A DNA stretch of 64,000 nt, from the NCBI RefSeq assembly GCF_047634355.1, contig NZ_JBLIAL010000002.1; one strand, 5' to 3'. Position numbers and translations under genes: made by a program. A model generated the notes under the pieces. That model had not been told where the DNA came from. It ran no database searches and worked only from the letters and a program-made list of their open reading frames with translations. How positions within the stretch are numbered: position 1 is the stretch's first letter; each line of letters opens with the position of its first letter. Source of the DNA: Porticoccus sp002341315 (GTDB lineage: Bacteria > Pseudomonadota > Gammaproteobacteria > Pseudomonadales > Porticoccaceae). Below are positions 55,112 to 63,267 of the stretch, piece by piece.

Positions 55112-56158
55112 TTGTTATTTTTGGCTGGCTCATACTGTCTTGCCATTGACGCCATGGGCGGGGACTTCGGTCCTCGCGTAACTGTCCCTGCGACCCTCGA
55201 TATTCTTCGCCAGCAGCCCAATCTACGGGTTGTTCTCTTTGGCGATGCACAACAGATCCAGCAACAACTCCGCCTTGCTGATGATCATTTTCCTGAACGT
55301 CTTCAAGTCCGTCATTGCTCTCAGTTTGTCTCTATGGATGACAAGCCGTCATTTGCCCTTCGCAATAAAAGGGATTCGTCCATGTGGCTTGCTATTGAGC
55401 AAGTTGCAAACAAACAGGCGGCGGCCTGCGTCAGTGCGGGCAATACCGGTGCGCTCATGGCCATGTCGTTGTTTCAGTTGGGGGCCTTGCCCGGCATTAG
55501 TCGCCCAGCGATCGGGGCCCGGATTCCAACTGCTCGTGGATTTACCTATTTGCTGGATATGGGCGCTAATTTAGAGTGCACCGCAGAGCAGCTGTACCAG
55601 TTTGGACTGATCGCATCTCTGGTTGCTGCCGAGGTGGATGGCAATACCAGCCCGGCGGTAGGGTTGCTGAATATCGGTGTGGAATCACTTAAAGGGAAAC
55701 AGGAAATCCTCGATGCCGCAGCTTTATTCAATACTAATCCCGATATTCATTACATAGGATTTGTTGAGGCCGACGCACTCTTTAACGGAGAAGCCGATAT
55801 CGTGGTTTGTGATGGTTTTAGCGGCAATATTGCTCTGAAAGCTGGCGAGGGTGTGGCAAAACTACTTCAGAAGCAGATCAGGGATGCCTTGGGAGAAACT
55901 GTATTGGCCCGGTTTGGTGCATTGTTTCTGAAACCCGCCCTCGGACGGTTACTTAAACGTGTTGACCCGGCACGGTATAATGGCGCCAGTTTTCTTGGGC
56001 TGCAGGGTGTTGTTATTAAAAGCCACGGTAGTGCTGATCAATGGGGTTTCGCCAGAGCAATTGAGGTGGCCCTCAATGAAGCAGAGCGGGACCTTCCAGC
56101 ATTGATTGAAAAGCGACTCTCCGAGAATAATCAATCAGCTGTTGTAATACAGAGGTAA
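55112..56158 (+). CDS. plsX: Phosphate acyltransferase PlsX
   Basis: Converts acyl-ACP to acyl-phosphate, the first step of phospholipid synthesis. 348 aa; IDAMGGDFGPRVTVPA at the N-terminus, CVSAGNTGALM, VCDGFSGNIALK and a C-terminal YNGASFLGLQGVVIKSHG. The start is uncertain: TTG at 55112 is used here, TTG 55121 is possible, and neither has a strong ribosome site; coupling to rpmF (16 bp away) is likely. fabH does not follow, as in Pseudomonas. Confidence 0.95.
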   Translation: MLFLAGSYCLAIDAMGGDFGPRVTVPATLDILRQQPNLRVVLFGDAQQIQQQLRLADDHFPERLQVRHCSQFVSMDDKPSFALRNKRDSSMWLAIEQVANKQAAACVSAGNTGALMAMSLFQLGALPGISRPAIGARIPTARGFTYLLDMGANLECTAEQLYQFGLIASLVAAEVDGNTSPAVGLLNIGVESLKGKQEILDAAALFNTNPDIHYIGFVEADALFNGEADIVVCDGFSGNIALKAGEGVAKLLQKQIRDALGETVLARFGALFLKPALGRLLKRVDPARYNGASFLGLQGVVIKSHGSADQWGFARAIEVALNEAERDLPALIEKRLSENNQSAVVIQR

Positions 56159-56161
56159 TCA

Positions 56162-57097
56162 ATGAAAAATAATCTGGCGTTTGTCTTTCCGGGTCAGGGG
56201 TCCCAGAAAATTGGCATGCTCTCTGAGTTGTCAGAGAAGTACGCAATGGTACAGGATACTTTTGCTGAAGCTTCGGATGTGCTCCATTATGATCTCTGGG
56301 ATATGGTGCAAAAGGGTAGCCAGGAAGACATTACCCTGACAGAGCGCACCCAGCCCTTGCTCTTGATCGCCAGTGTTGCAGTCTGGCGAATATGGCAGCA
56401 GGAAGGGGGTGCCCGTCCGGCCCTGATGGCGGGCCACAGCTTGGGCGAATGGTCTGCCCTGGTCTGTTCTGGTGTCGTAGCTTTTGAAGATGCCGTGCGC
56501 CTGGTGCGTAATCGTGGGGCCTACATGCAGGAGGCTGTACCCAGGGGCGAAGGCGCTATGGCTGCCATACTGGGTCTGGACGACGATTTGATTGAAGAAA
56601 TCTGTGCAAAGGCCTGTGAGGGACAAGAGGTGTCTGCAGTCAACTTCAACTCCCCCGGTCAAGTGGTTATAGCGGGGAATTCTACGGCCGTTGAACGCGC
56701 GATTGAAGGTTGCAAGGCGGCCGGCGCCAAACGTGCCATGCCGTTGCCCGTCAGTGCGCCATTCCATACTGGTTTGATGAAGCCCGCTGCGGATCGTCTG
56801 GCCACCGAAATTCTGGCGACCCAGTTTTCCGCACCGGAAGTATTAATAGTTCACAATGTCAATGCAAAAACCGAGTCTGATCCGGATCGTATCAAGCAAT
56901 TGATGATTGAGCAGATTTTTAAGCCGGTACAGTGGGTGGAATGCGTCAATACTCTCGTTTCTGCAGGTATTGATACCGTGGTGGAGTGTGGTGCAGGCAA
57001 GGTATTGGGGGGCTTGTGCAAGCGTATCGCTCCCTCATTGACGACATATGCCACAGAAGACAGTGATAATTTGACCAAATCACTGGCAGGGTTGTAA
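56162..57097 (+). CDS. fabD: Malonyl CoA-ACP transacylase
   Basis: Loads malonyl onto ACP for fatty acid synthesis. 311 aa. FVFPGQGSQ at the N-terminus, nucleophilic Ser in AGHSLGEW (about residue 92), SAPFHTGLM with the catalytic His, and GAGKVLGGL at the C-terminus. Starts three bases after plsX; fabG follows 27 bp later. Confidence 0.97.
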   Translation: MKNNLAFVFPGQGSQKIGMLSELSEKYAMVQDTFAEASDVLHYDLWDMVQKGSQEDITLTERTQPLLLIASVAVWRIWQQEGGARPALMAGHSLGEWSALVCSGVVAFEDAVRLVRNRGAYMQEAVPRGEGAMAAILGLDDDLIEEICAKACEGQEVSAVNFNSPGQVVIAGNSTAVERAIEGCKAAGAKRAMPLPVSAPFHTGLMKPAADRLATEILATQFSAPEVLIVHNVNAKTESDPDRIKQLMIEQIFKPVQWVECVNTLVSAGIDTVVECGAGKVLGGLCKRIAPSLTTYATEDSDNLTKSLAGL

Positions 57098-57124
57098 CTG
57101 CCTGCCAGTAGTAAAGGAGTAGTG

Positions 57125-57868
57125 ATGAGTGTTATAGATAAAGTGGCTCTGGTTACCGGTGCTACCCGGGGGATTGGTGCGGCAATTGCCGATGGCCTGG
57201 GTGCGCAAGGTGCCATTGTTGTAGGTACGGCAACTTCCACATCCGGAGCAGAGCAGATTTCCGCCAGATTTCGCGAAAAAAACATCAAGGGAGTTGGCAT
57301 GGTGCTTGATGTCGCCAGTCAAGAGTCGGTTGACGGAGTGCTGACAGCTATAATCGAATCCTATGGTGCGCCGTTGATTTTGGTTAACAATGCGGGAATC
57401 ACCAAAGACAACCTTCTGATGCGGATGAAGGATGAGGAGTGGTTTGATGTGATTGACACGAATCTCAACTCACTCTATCGCTTATCCAAGGCCTGTCTCC
57501 GTGGCATGAGCAAGGCCCGCTGGGGCAGGATTGTCAATATCAGTTCTGTGGTCGGTTCCATGGGTAATGCGGGGCAAACCAATTACTCTGCTACCAAAGC
57601 GGGTGTCGGCGGTTTTACCCGCTCTTTGGCTAAAGAGCTTGGGCCACGCAACATTACGGTAAATGCCGTCTCCCCGGGTTTTATTGATACTGATATGACA
57701 AAGGAGTTGCCCGAAGCCAGCAAGCAGGCAATATTGTCACAGGTACCACTGAATCGTCTGGGTTCAGCTGAAGAGATTGCCGCAGTCGTGAATTTCTTGG
57801 TTGGTGATGGCGGCAACTACATTACCGGCGAGAATATACACGTAAATGGTGGCATGTACATGTCTTAA
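57125..57868 (+). CDS. fabG: 3-oxoacyl-[ACP] reductase FabG
   Basis: NADPH-dependent short-chain reductase of fatty acid elongation. 247 aa. Cofactor loop TGATRGIG (residues 11-18), NNAG, catalytic Ser-Tyr-Lys in the NISSV and NYSATKAG stretches, and VSPGFIDTDMT. ATG 57125 is preferred over GTG 57122; AAGGAG is upstream. Confidence 0.97.
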   Translation: MSVIDKVALVTGATRGIGAAIADGLGAQGAIVVGTATSTSGAEQISARFREKNIKGVGMVLDVASQESVDGVLTAIIESYGAPLILVNNAGITKDNLLMRMKDEEWFDVIDTNLNSLYRLSKACLRGMSKARWGRIVNISSVVGSMGNAGQTNYSATKAGVGGFTRSLAKELGPRNITVNAVSPGFIDTDMTKELPEASKQAILSQVPLNRLGSAEEIAAVVNFLVGDGGNYITGENIHVNGGMYMS

Positions 57869-57904
57869 CTTTTTGAAATATAAAATAAAAACAGGATTTT
57901 CCTG

Positions 57905-57929
57905 AAACCGGTTACACACCGGGGTTTTT
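57905..57929 (+). terminator. Possible weak terminator after fabG
   Basis: AAACCGG-TTACACA-CCGG-GG-TTTTT; a short stem with two unpaired G before five T. It overlaps the acpP promoter, so it may act as an attenuator. Confidence 0.4.
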
Positions 57930-57940
57930 ACAGGTAAAAT
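57912..57940 (+). promoter_or_regulatory. acpP promoter with GC-rich discriminator
   Basis: TTACAC (57912-57917), 17-bp spacer, TAAAAT (57935-57940), followed by GCGCGCC. Leader about 95 nt. The discriminator equals that of the yceD promoter. Confidence 0.65.
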
Positions 57941-58042
57941 GCGCGCCAGATGTGCCGTTAATTACAGATTTCTTGTTGTTGGGTAAATCTACACGCCAAG
58001 CAACAGACTAGCCTATAAGATTTAAAGGAGAGAATAAATATC

Positions 58043-58279
58043 ATGAGCAGCATCGAAGAACGTGTCGCGAAAATGGTCGCAGAGCAATTGGGCGTCAAAG
58101 AAGCAGATGTAAAACCCGAGTCTTCCTTTGTTGAAGATCTGGGTGCTGACTCCCTGGATACCGTTGAGCTGATCATGGCTCTCGAGGAAGAGTTTGATAC
58201 TGAAATTCCCGATGAAGAAGCTGAAAAAATTGCTACAGTTCAGAATGCGATTGATTACATCAACGCGAATCTCGGGTAA
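58043..58279 (+). CDS. acpP: Acyl carrier protein
   Basis: Carries growing acyl chains on phosphopantetheine at Ser37 (GADSLDTVELIMALEEEF). 78 aa, acidic, very close to E. coli AcpP. AAAGGAG ribosome site. A terminator follows directly; fabF, which usually comes next, is absent. Confidence 0.98.
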   Translation: MSSIEERVAKMVAEQLGVKEADVKPESSFVEDLGADSLDTVELIMALEEEFDTEIPDEEAEKIATVQNAIDYINANLG

Positions 58280-58303
58280 CAAAATTTACTAATATTGATT
58301 GCT

Positions 58304-58333
58304 AAAAAACCGCTCTCACTGAGCGGTTTTTTT
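58304..58333 (+). terminator. Rho-independent terminator after acpP
   Basis: AAAAAACCGCTC, loop TCACT, GAGCGGTTTTTTT. Separates acpP from pabC. Confidence 0.92.
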
Positions 58334-58374
58334 GTACCTGTCTTTTGCACGTTTATCTGTTTTAATTTGTACCC

Positions 58375-59217
58375 ATGAATAACCACTCTCCCATCACCCA
58401 GATAAATGGTGAAGACACCAACTGCGTCAATGCGTTTGATCGTGGTCTTTACTACGGACACGGTCTGTTTGAAACAACAAGGCTGTCCGGCGGCGCTATT
58501 CCTCTCTGGTCATTACATTGTAAGCGGTTGGCTGCAGGTGCCAGCCGCCTGGGAATACCCTGTGACGAGAGAATGCTGGTGGAATATCGGGATACCCTGT
58601 TAGCACAGTGCCCGGATAACGGTATTGTTAAAATTGTCCTGACGGCAGGGGTTGGTGGGGCAGGTTATCGGCCACCGGAGTCCGTTTCTCCCAGCTACCT
58701 GTTTCAGTGGTTTCCGTTTCCCAACTACAGCTGTGACTGGTCTTCCACCGGAACACCCCTTTTTTTATGCAAGCACAAACTGGCGATTTCATCTTCGCTG
58801 GCCGGAATGAAACACCTCAACCGACTCGAACAGGTGTTGGCCAGAGCTGAGTGGGGAGATGAGTATCCCGAAGGACTATTGCTAGATCAGCAGGGGCTTG
58901 TGGTTGAGGGGGTGAGCAGTAATCTTTTTTGTTTTCGTGAAGGTCAATGGGTTACTCCGATCCTTGCGGACTGCGGTGTTGCCGGGGTGATGCGTGAATA
59001 CCTGATGTCGGTACTGCTACCGGCACTGCCTGTTCCAGTGACAGAATCACGAATAACACTGGAACAGCTGGTCTCTTCCGAAGAGGTATTCCTGTGCAAC
59101 TCGGTCGTTGGCATATGGCCCGTGGTTTCACTGGCTGATCGGTATCATTGGCCGTTGGGTGAGCATGTCAAATCCATTCAACAGCGACTCAAGGAAGCTT
59201 TACCGTGTTACGGGTGA
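58375..59217 (+). CDS. pabC: Aminodeoxychorismate lyase
   Basis: PLP enzyme releasing p-aminobenzoate and pyruvate from aminodeoxychorismate in folate synthesis. Class IV aminotransferase fold, 280 aa. FDRGLYYGHGLFETTR near the N-terminus, PLP lysine Lys146 in GMKHLNRLEQV, and EGVSSNLF. The upstream neighbour is acpP with no fabF between. Overlaps mltG. Confidence 0.95.
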   Translation: MNNHSPITQINGEDTNCVNAFDRGLYYGHGLFETTRLSGGAIPLWSLHCKRLAAGASRLGIPCDERMLVEYRDTLLAQCPDNGIVKIVLTAGVGGAGYRPPESVSPSYLFQWFPFPNYSCDWSSTGTPLFLCKHKLAISSSLAGMKHLNRLEQVLARAEWGDEYPEGLLLDQQGLVVEGVSSNLFCFREGQWVTPILADCGVAGVMREYLMSVLLPALPVPVTESRITLEQLVSSEEVFLCNSVVGIWPVVSLADRYHWPLGEHVKSIQQRLKEALPCYG

Positions 59218-60236
59218 TGCATCGTTACTTCCTGCTTGCGATATTCACGTTTATGCTCGCTGGTATCAGTGTTTTCCTGGTCATCAATTGGCACCTGGAT
59301 AGTCCGATGCAGGTGGGTGAGGATGAATTTGTCTTCACTGTTCCCTCGGGTTCCTCGCTAACCCTGTTATCTCTCAGTCTGGCAGAGAAAGGCATGTTGA
59401 AGTGGCCTGAGGTACTGATTGTCTGGAGTAGAGTTACTGGGCAAAGCACGATCAAGGCTGGAGAGTACAAACTACAGCCGGGTGATACGCCCAGAGAACT
59501 GCTCGACATGTTGACGGAAGGCAGAGTTGTCCAGCATCAGATTACTTTTCCCGAGGGTTTGCGTTTTTCTGAATGGCTGCATTTGCTGAATCAGCAATCG
59601 GGGTTGGTTAAATTGTTGACGGGGTTGAACGATGGTGAGGTTATCGAAACCCTGTCGCTGGAGATTGAACACCCCGAGGGTTGGTTTTTTCCTGATACAT
59701 ACAGTTATAGTTATGGCGACAGTGATCGTGATATTTTGTCGCAGGCCCACCAACGAATGCAGGCGGTGTTGGCCGAGGAATGGCAACAACGGACGCCAGA
59801 CCTACCCTTTAACTCGCCCTACGAGGCCTTAATTCTGGCATCGATTGTGGAAAAAGAGACGGGAGTCACCAGTGAGCGGGGTGAGATAGCTGGTGTTTTT
59901 GTGCGACGACTTAAACGTGGCATGAAGCTGCAGACAGATCCCACCATCATTTATGGGTTGGGGGATGACTATCAAGGGTATATCAAGCGCCGGCATTTGC
60001 AAAAAGCGACGCCCTATAACACGTATATTATTAATGGGTTGCCTCCCACGCCAATTGCAATGCCGGGACGCGGTGCGATTCACGCTGTGTTAAATCCCCA
60101 AGAGGGTGACAGCCTGTTTTTTGTGGCAAAGGGCGATGGCAGTCACTACTTTTCCGCCAGTTATGAAGAACATTTGAAAGCCGTCCAAAAATTCCAGTTG
60201 CAGCGGCGCTCCGATTACCGCTCAACCCCCCGCTAG
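59205..60236 (+). CDS. mltG: Endolytic murein transglycosylase MltG
   Basis: Inner-membrane lytic transglycosylase that cuts nascent glycan strands. 343 aa: N-terminal membrane segment (about residues 7-29), LysM-like subdomain (about 45-110) and YceG-like catalytic domain with the Glu in ILASIVEKETG (about residue 223) and LQTDPTIIYGLG. The GTG at 59205 has AAGGAAG seven bases upstream; ATG 59217 is the alternative. It starts inside the end of pabC. Confidence 0.96.
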   Translation: MLRVMHRYFLLAIFTFMLAGISVFLVINWHLDSPMQVGEDEFVFTVPSGSSLTLLSLSLAEKGMLKWPEVLIVWSRVTGQSTIKAGEYKLQPGDTPRELLDMLTEGRVVQHQITFPEGLRFSEWLHLLNQQSGLVKLLTGLNDGEVIETLSLEIEHPEGWFFPDTYSYSYGDSDRDILSQAHQRMQAVLAEEWQQRTPDLPFNSPYEALILASIVEKETGVTSERGEIAGVFVRRLKRGMKLQTDPTIIYGLGDDYQGYIKRRHLQKATPYNTYIINGLPPTPIAMPGRGAIHAVLNPQEGDSLFFVAKGDGSHYFSASYEEHLKAVQKFQLQRRSDYRSTPR

Positions 60237-60244
60237 CGAGCATA

Positions 60245-60898
60245 ATGAATACCATTGAGATGAAGCCTGAAAGTGCCAAGTTTATCACCGTGGAAGGAGG
60301 CGAGGGTGTTGGTAAAAGCACCAATATGGCCTTTATCGGTGAATGGCTTGAGCGTCACAATATCCCCTATATTGCCACCCGAGAGCCGGGAGGGACCCCG
60401 CTGGCTGAAGAGATTCGAGCGTTACTGGTGAAACCTAGGGCGGAGCCGGTGGCGGAAAATACCGAGTTGTTGCTGATGTTTGCTGCTCGCGCTCAACATA
60501 TAGCAGAAGTGATTATGCCGGCATTACGCCGCGGCCAGTGGGTTCTCTGTGATCGCTTTACCGATGCTACCTATGCCTATCAGGGAGGTGGACGCGGGAT
60601 CGACAGAGCAAAAATTGCGCAGCTGGAAAGCCTGGTGCAGGGAGAGCTGCGCCCTGACATGACATTACTGTTGGACATTGCTGTCAAACAGGGATTGGCC
60701 CGGGCAAGGGAGCGTGGTGAGCCGGATCGTTTCGAACGGGAAGAGCTGGTTTTTTTCAACGCTGTTCGCGATTGTTATCTGCAACGTGCCAGTGAAGAGC
60801 CGCACCGATATCGCATTGTTGACGCATCGCTGCCGCTTGCCGATGTGCAGAGCTCTCTGGCCATGCATCTCAAGCAATTTTTGGAAAGTGGTGCGTGA
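60245..60898 (+). CDS. tmk: Thymidylate kinase
   Basis: Phosphorylates dTMP to dTDP. 217 aa. P-loop GEGVGKST (19-26), REPGGTPLAEEIR, DRFTDATYAYQGGGRG and the lid region RARERGEPDRFE. Its stop overlaps the holB start (TGATG). Confidence 0.97.
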   Translation: MNTIEMKPESAKFITVEGGEGVGKSTNMAFIGEWLERHNIPYIATREPGGTPLAEEIRALLVKPRAEPVAENTELLLMFAARAQHIAEVIMPALRRGQWVLCDRFTDATYAYQGGGRGIDRAKIAQLESLVQGELRPDMTLLLDIAVKQGLARARERGEPDRFEREELVFFNAVRDCYLQRASEEPHRYRIVDASLPLADVQSSLAMHLKQFLESGA

Positions 60899-61848
60899 TG
60901 TTGCCCATAACCGAGCCTTATCCCTGGCAACAAAACCAGTGGGCGGAGCTGAACAGGCTGATCAGTCAGGAAAAATTGCCGCATGCCCTGGTTCTTTGTG
61001 GACCTCGATATCTCGGTAAAGAACAATTTGGCTACGCCCTGGCGCAGAGGCTTCTTTGTGACAATCAACAAGGGCAGGTGGCATGTGGTGTCTGTAAACA
61101 ATGCTCGTTGTTTACTTCGCAAAATCATCCGGATGTTTTGCGGGTATTACCGGAGGAAGAAGGTAAGGCTATCCGGGTTGACCGCATTCGTCAGTTGAGT
61201 GAATTTACTGAGAAGACAGCACAGCAGAATGGATGGAAGATTGTGATCATTTCACCTGCAGACGCGATGAACATGAATGCGGCTAATGCCCTGTTGAAAA
61301 CACTGGAGGAGCCAGCCAGAAAAACACTGTTGATACTGGTCTGTCATCAACTTTCAAGGTTGTCAGCGACCGTGCGGAGCCGCTGCCAGAAAATTGTTTT
61401 TCCCGTTCCTGCCCCGGCTGAAGTTCATGCCTGGTTGTCATCGAAGATAGCGGATTGCGATAGCAATGAGGCTGAGTTATTGCAGTATGCCGAAGGCCGA
61501 CCCTTGCTGGCGTTGGAATTGCTTCAGACAGACCTGCTGGAGGTACGACGCTCCTTCGATAAAATGCTCGATGAGCTGGCCTCTGGGCAGTTGAGCGCTA
61601 TTGCCGCAGCTCAAAAGTTTCAGTCTCTCGACACATTGATGGCGATCGACTGGCTATACAGTCGGCTGGCTCTGGAATTGAAGACAAAAAAAATGCACCC
61701 CGGCACCTACCGCTATCTGGATCGACTTATACAGATAAAAAGACGACTTCAGGCGGGGGGCAACCCCAATAAAGCCTTATTGTGGGAGGAGCTGATGCTG
61801 GATTGGCAACTTCTATTATCACTGGCTCCATCCAGACGGGCAGGGTAA
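60898..61848 (+). CDS. holB: DNA polymerase III subunit delta'
   Basis: Clamp-loader subunit. 316 aa. Begins LPITEPYPWQQNQWAELNRL; zinc-binding CGVCKQC region (about residues 62-68), SPADAMNMNAANALLKTLEEP and the sensor-1 region LLILVCHQLSRLSATVRSRC, with the arginine-finger-like SRC. The P-loop is degenerate (CGPRYLGKEQFG), normal for delta'. Overlaps tmk by one base. Confidence 0.96.
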   Translation: MLPITEPYPWQQNQWAELNRLISQEKLPHALVLCGPRYLGKEQFGYALAQRLLCDNQQGQVACGVCKQCSLFTSQNHPDVLRVLPEEEGKAIRVDRIRQLSEFTEKTAQQNGWKIVIISPADAMNMNAANALLKTLEEPARKTLLILVCHQLSRLSATVRSRCQKIVFPVPAPAEVHAWLSSKIADCDSNEAELLQYAEGRPLLALELLQTDLLEVRRSFDKMLDELASGQLSAIAAAQKFQSLDTLMAIDWLYSRLALELKTKKMHPGTYRYLDRLIQIKRRLQAGGNPNKALLWEELMLDWQLLLSLAPSRRAG

Positions 61849-61939
61849 GCTTGAGACGTATGTCTGTTTAAAGAGGTAGTCAGGTTGACTGTCCCCAACG
61901 TTTGTATAGTAGACTTCTGTTAAATTTTTCGGATTGATT

Positions 61940-62299
61940 ATGGATATGGAAGCGTTTAGTGGTAGCGTTCGAAATGGTATTTTGAACCTTTCGATCAAAG
62001 ACGAGCAGGCGCTATATGCTGCTTACATGCCGTTTGTTGTCAATGGCGGTTTATTTATTGCTACACGAAAAAACTACAATCTTGGTGATGAGGTGTTCAT
62101 CTTGCTGGATCTCATGGAAGAACCGGATCGTTTGCCCCTGACCGGAAAAGTTATCTGGATTACCCCGAAAGGCATGGGCGGCAACCGTCGCGAGGGTGTC
62201 GGCATCCAGTTGAATGAAAAACACGGTGACATTCAGGGTAAATTTGAAACCTATCTGGCAGGTTTGATGGAAGCGGGCAAGCCCACCAATACCATGTAA
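61940..62299 (+). CDS. pilZ: PilZ-domain type IV pilus protein
   Basis: 119 aa from ATG 61940. Single PilZ domain: GILNLSIKDEQALYAAYMPF, GGLFIATRKNYNLGDEVFILLDL, KVIWITPKG and GVGIQL. The N-terminal RxxxR c-di-GMP motif is missing, as in the true PilZ of Pseudomonas, which acts in pilus assembly rather than as a c-di-GMP receptor. holB-pilZ-tatD is the Pseudomonas order. Confidence 0.94.
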   Translation: MDMEAFSGSVRNGILNLSIKDEQALYAAYMPFVVNGGLFIATRKNYNLGDEVFILLDLMEEPDRLPLTGKVIWITPKGMGGNRREGVGIQLNEKHGDIQGKFETYLAGLMEAGKPTNTM

Positions 62300-62324
62300 T
62301 TTCACAATCAACAGGCTTTAGACG

Positions 62325-63140
62325 GTGCTGGTGGATTCACACTGTCATCTGGATCATCTCAATCTGGACGACAATCACAGTTCTCTTTCCTCAATACTTG
62401 ACTATGCTCGTCAGCGGGGTGTCGGTGCCTTTCTTGGCGTCGGTGTAGACCTGGACAGTTCGGCAAGACTGATTGAGCTGGCGGAATCCAACCTGGATGT
62501 TCTGGTTTCTGTGGGCGTTCATCCGCTCCAGGAAACGTTGCCAGCATTGCCTGAACCCGATGACTTGATCCGAATCGCCAGCCATCCGGCCGTCGTGGCA
62601 GTGGGAGAGACAGGCCTTGATAACTATTACAGCCCGGACTCAGCGGCGTGGCAGGAAGAAAGTTTCATTCGCCATTTAAAGGTGGCAGATCAACTGAACA
62701 AACCCGTGGTCGTTCATACGCGACAGGCCCAACAGCAAACGCTGGCCATTCTGCGAGCGCATGTAAATCAGGATGTCGGCGGGGTTTTGCACTGCTTTAC
62801 CGAGACCTGGGCAATGGCTGAAGCCGCCATAGCGATGAATTTTTATATTTCCTTTTCCGGAATTATTACCTTTCGCAATGCCGCTGCCTTAAGAGAGGTG
62901 GTCAAGAGAGTGCCGCTCGATAGGTTGTTGGTGGAAACGGATGCGCCCTGGTTGGCACCGGTACCCTATCGTGGAAAACAAAACCTGCCCGGCCATGTGG
63001 TAGAGGTTGCACAGATGGTCGCCGATATAAAAGGTATTTCTTATCAGGAGGTTGCCGAAACGACGACCGATAACTTCGCAGCGCTTTTCCTTGGTGGGCA
63101 ATCGTTTTCCGCTCGTAATAGTCCAGTAGTTCCCCTATAG
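62325..63140 (+). CDS. tatD: TatD-family metal-dependent deoxyribonuclease
   Basis: TIM-barrel metal hydrolase, 271 aa. Metal ligands: HCH in DSHCHLDHL (residues 5-7), Glu in GETGLDNYY, His in VVHTRQA, HCF, and the late Asp in LVETDAPWLAP. The GTG start with the conserved LVDSHCH is right for the family. YcfH-type by its position after holB/pilZ. Confidence 0.95.
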   Translation: MLVDSHCHLDHLNLDDNHSSLSSILDYARQRGVGAFLGVGVDLDSSARLIELAESNLDVLVSVGVHPLQETLPALPEPDDLIRIASHPAVVAVGETGLDNYYSPDSAAWQEESFIRHLKVADQLNKPVVVHTRQAQQQTLAILRAHVNQDVGGVLHCFTETWAMAEAAIAMNFYISFSGIITFRNAAALREVVKRVPLDRLLVETDAPWLAPVPYRGKQNLPGHVVEVAQMVADIKGISYQEVAETTTDNFAALFLGGQSFSARNSPVVPL

Positions 63141-63267
63141 CAAAAACTGCCTGACTGGTTGGTTTGCTGTGGTAATCACCTTAATGCACAGCTGTCCCAC
63201 TTTCCTCCCGGAGCATCCATGCTTGGGAGCCTGGCAGGGGGGGTTGGACTATTTTCGGAATTGCTCG

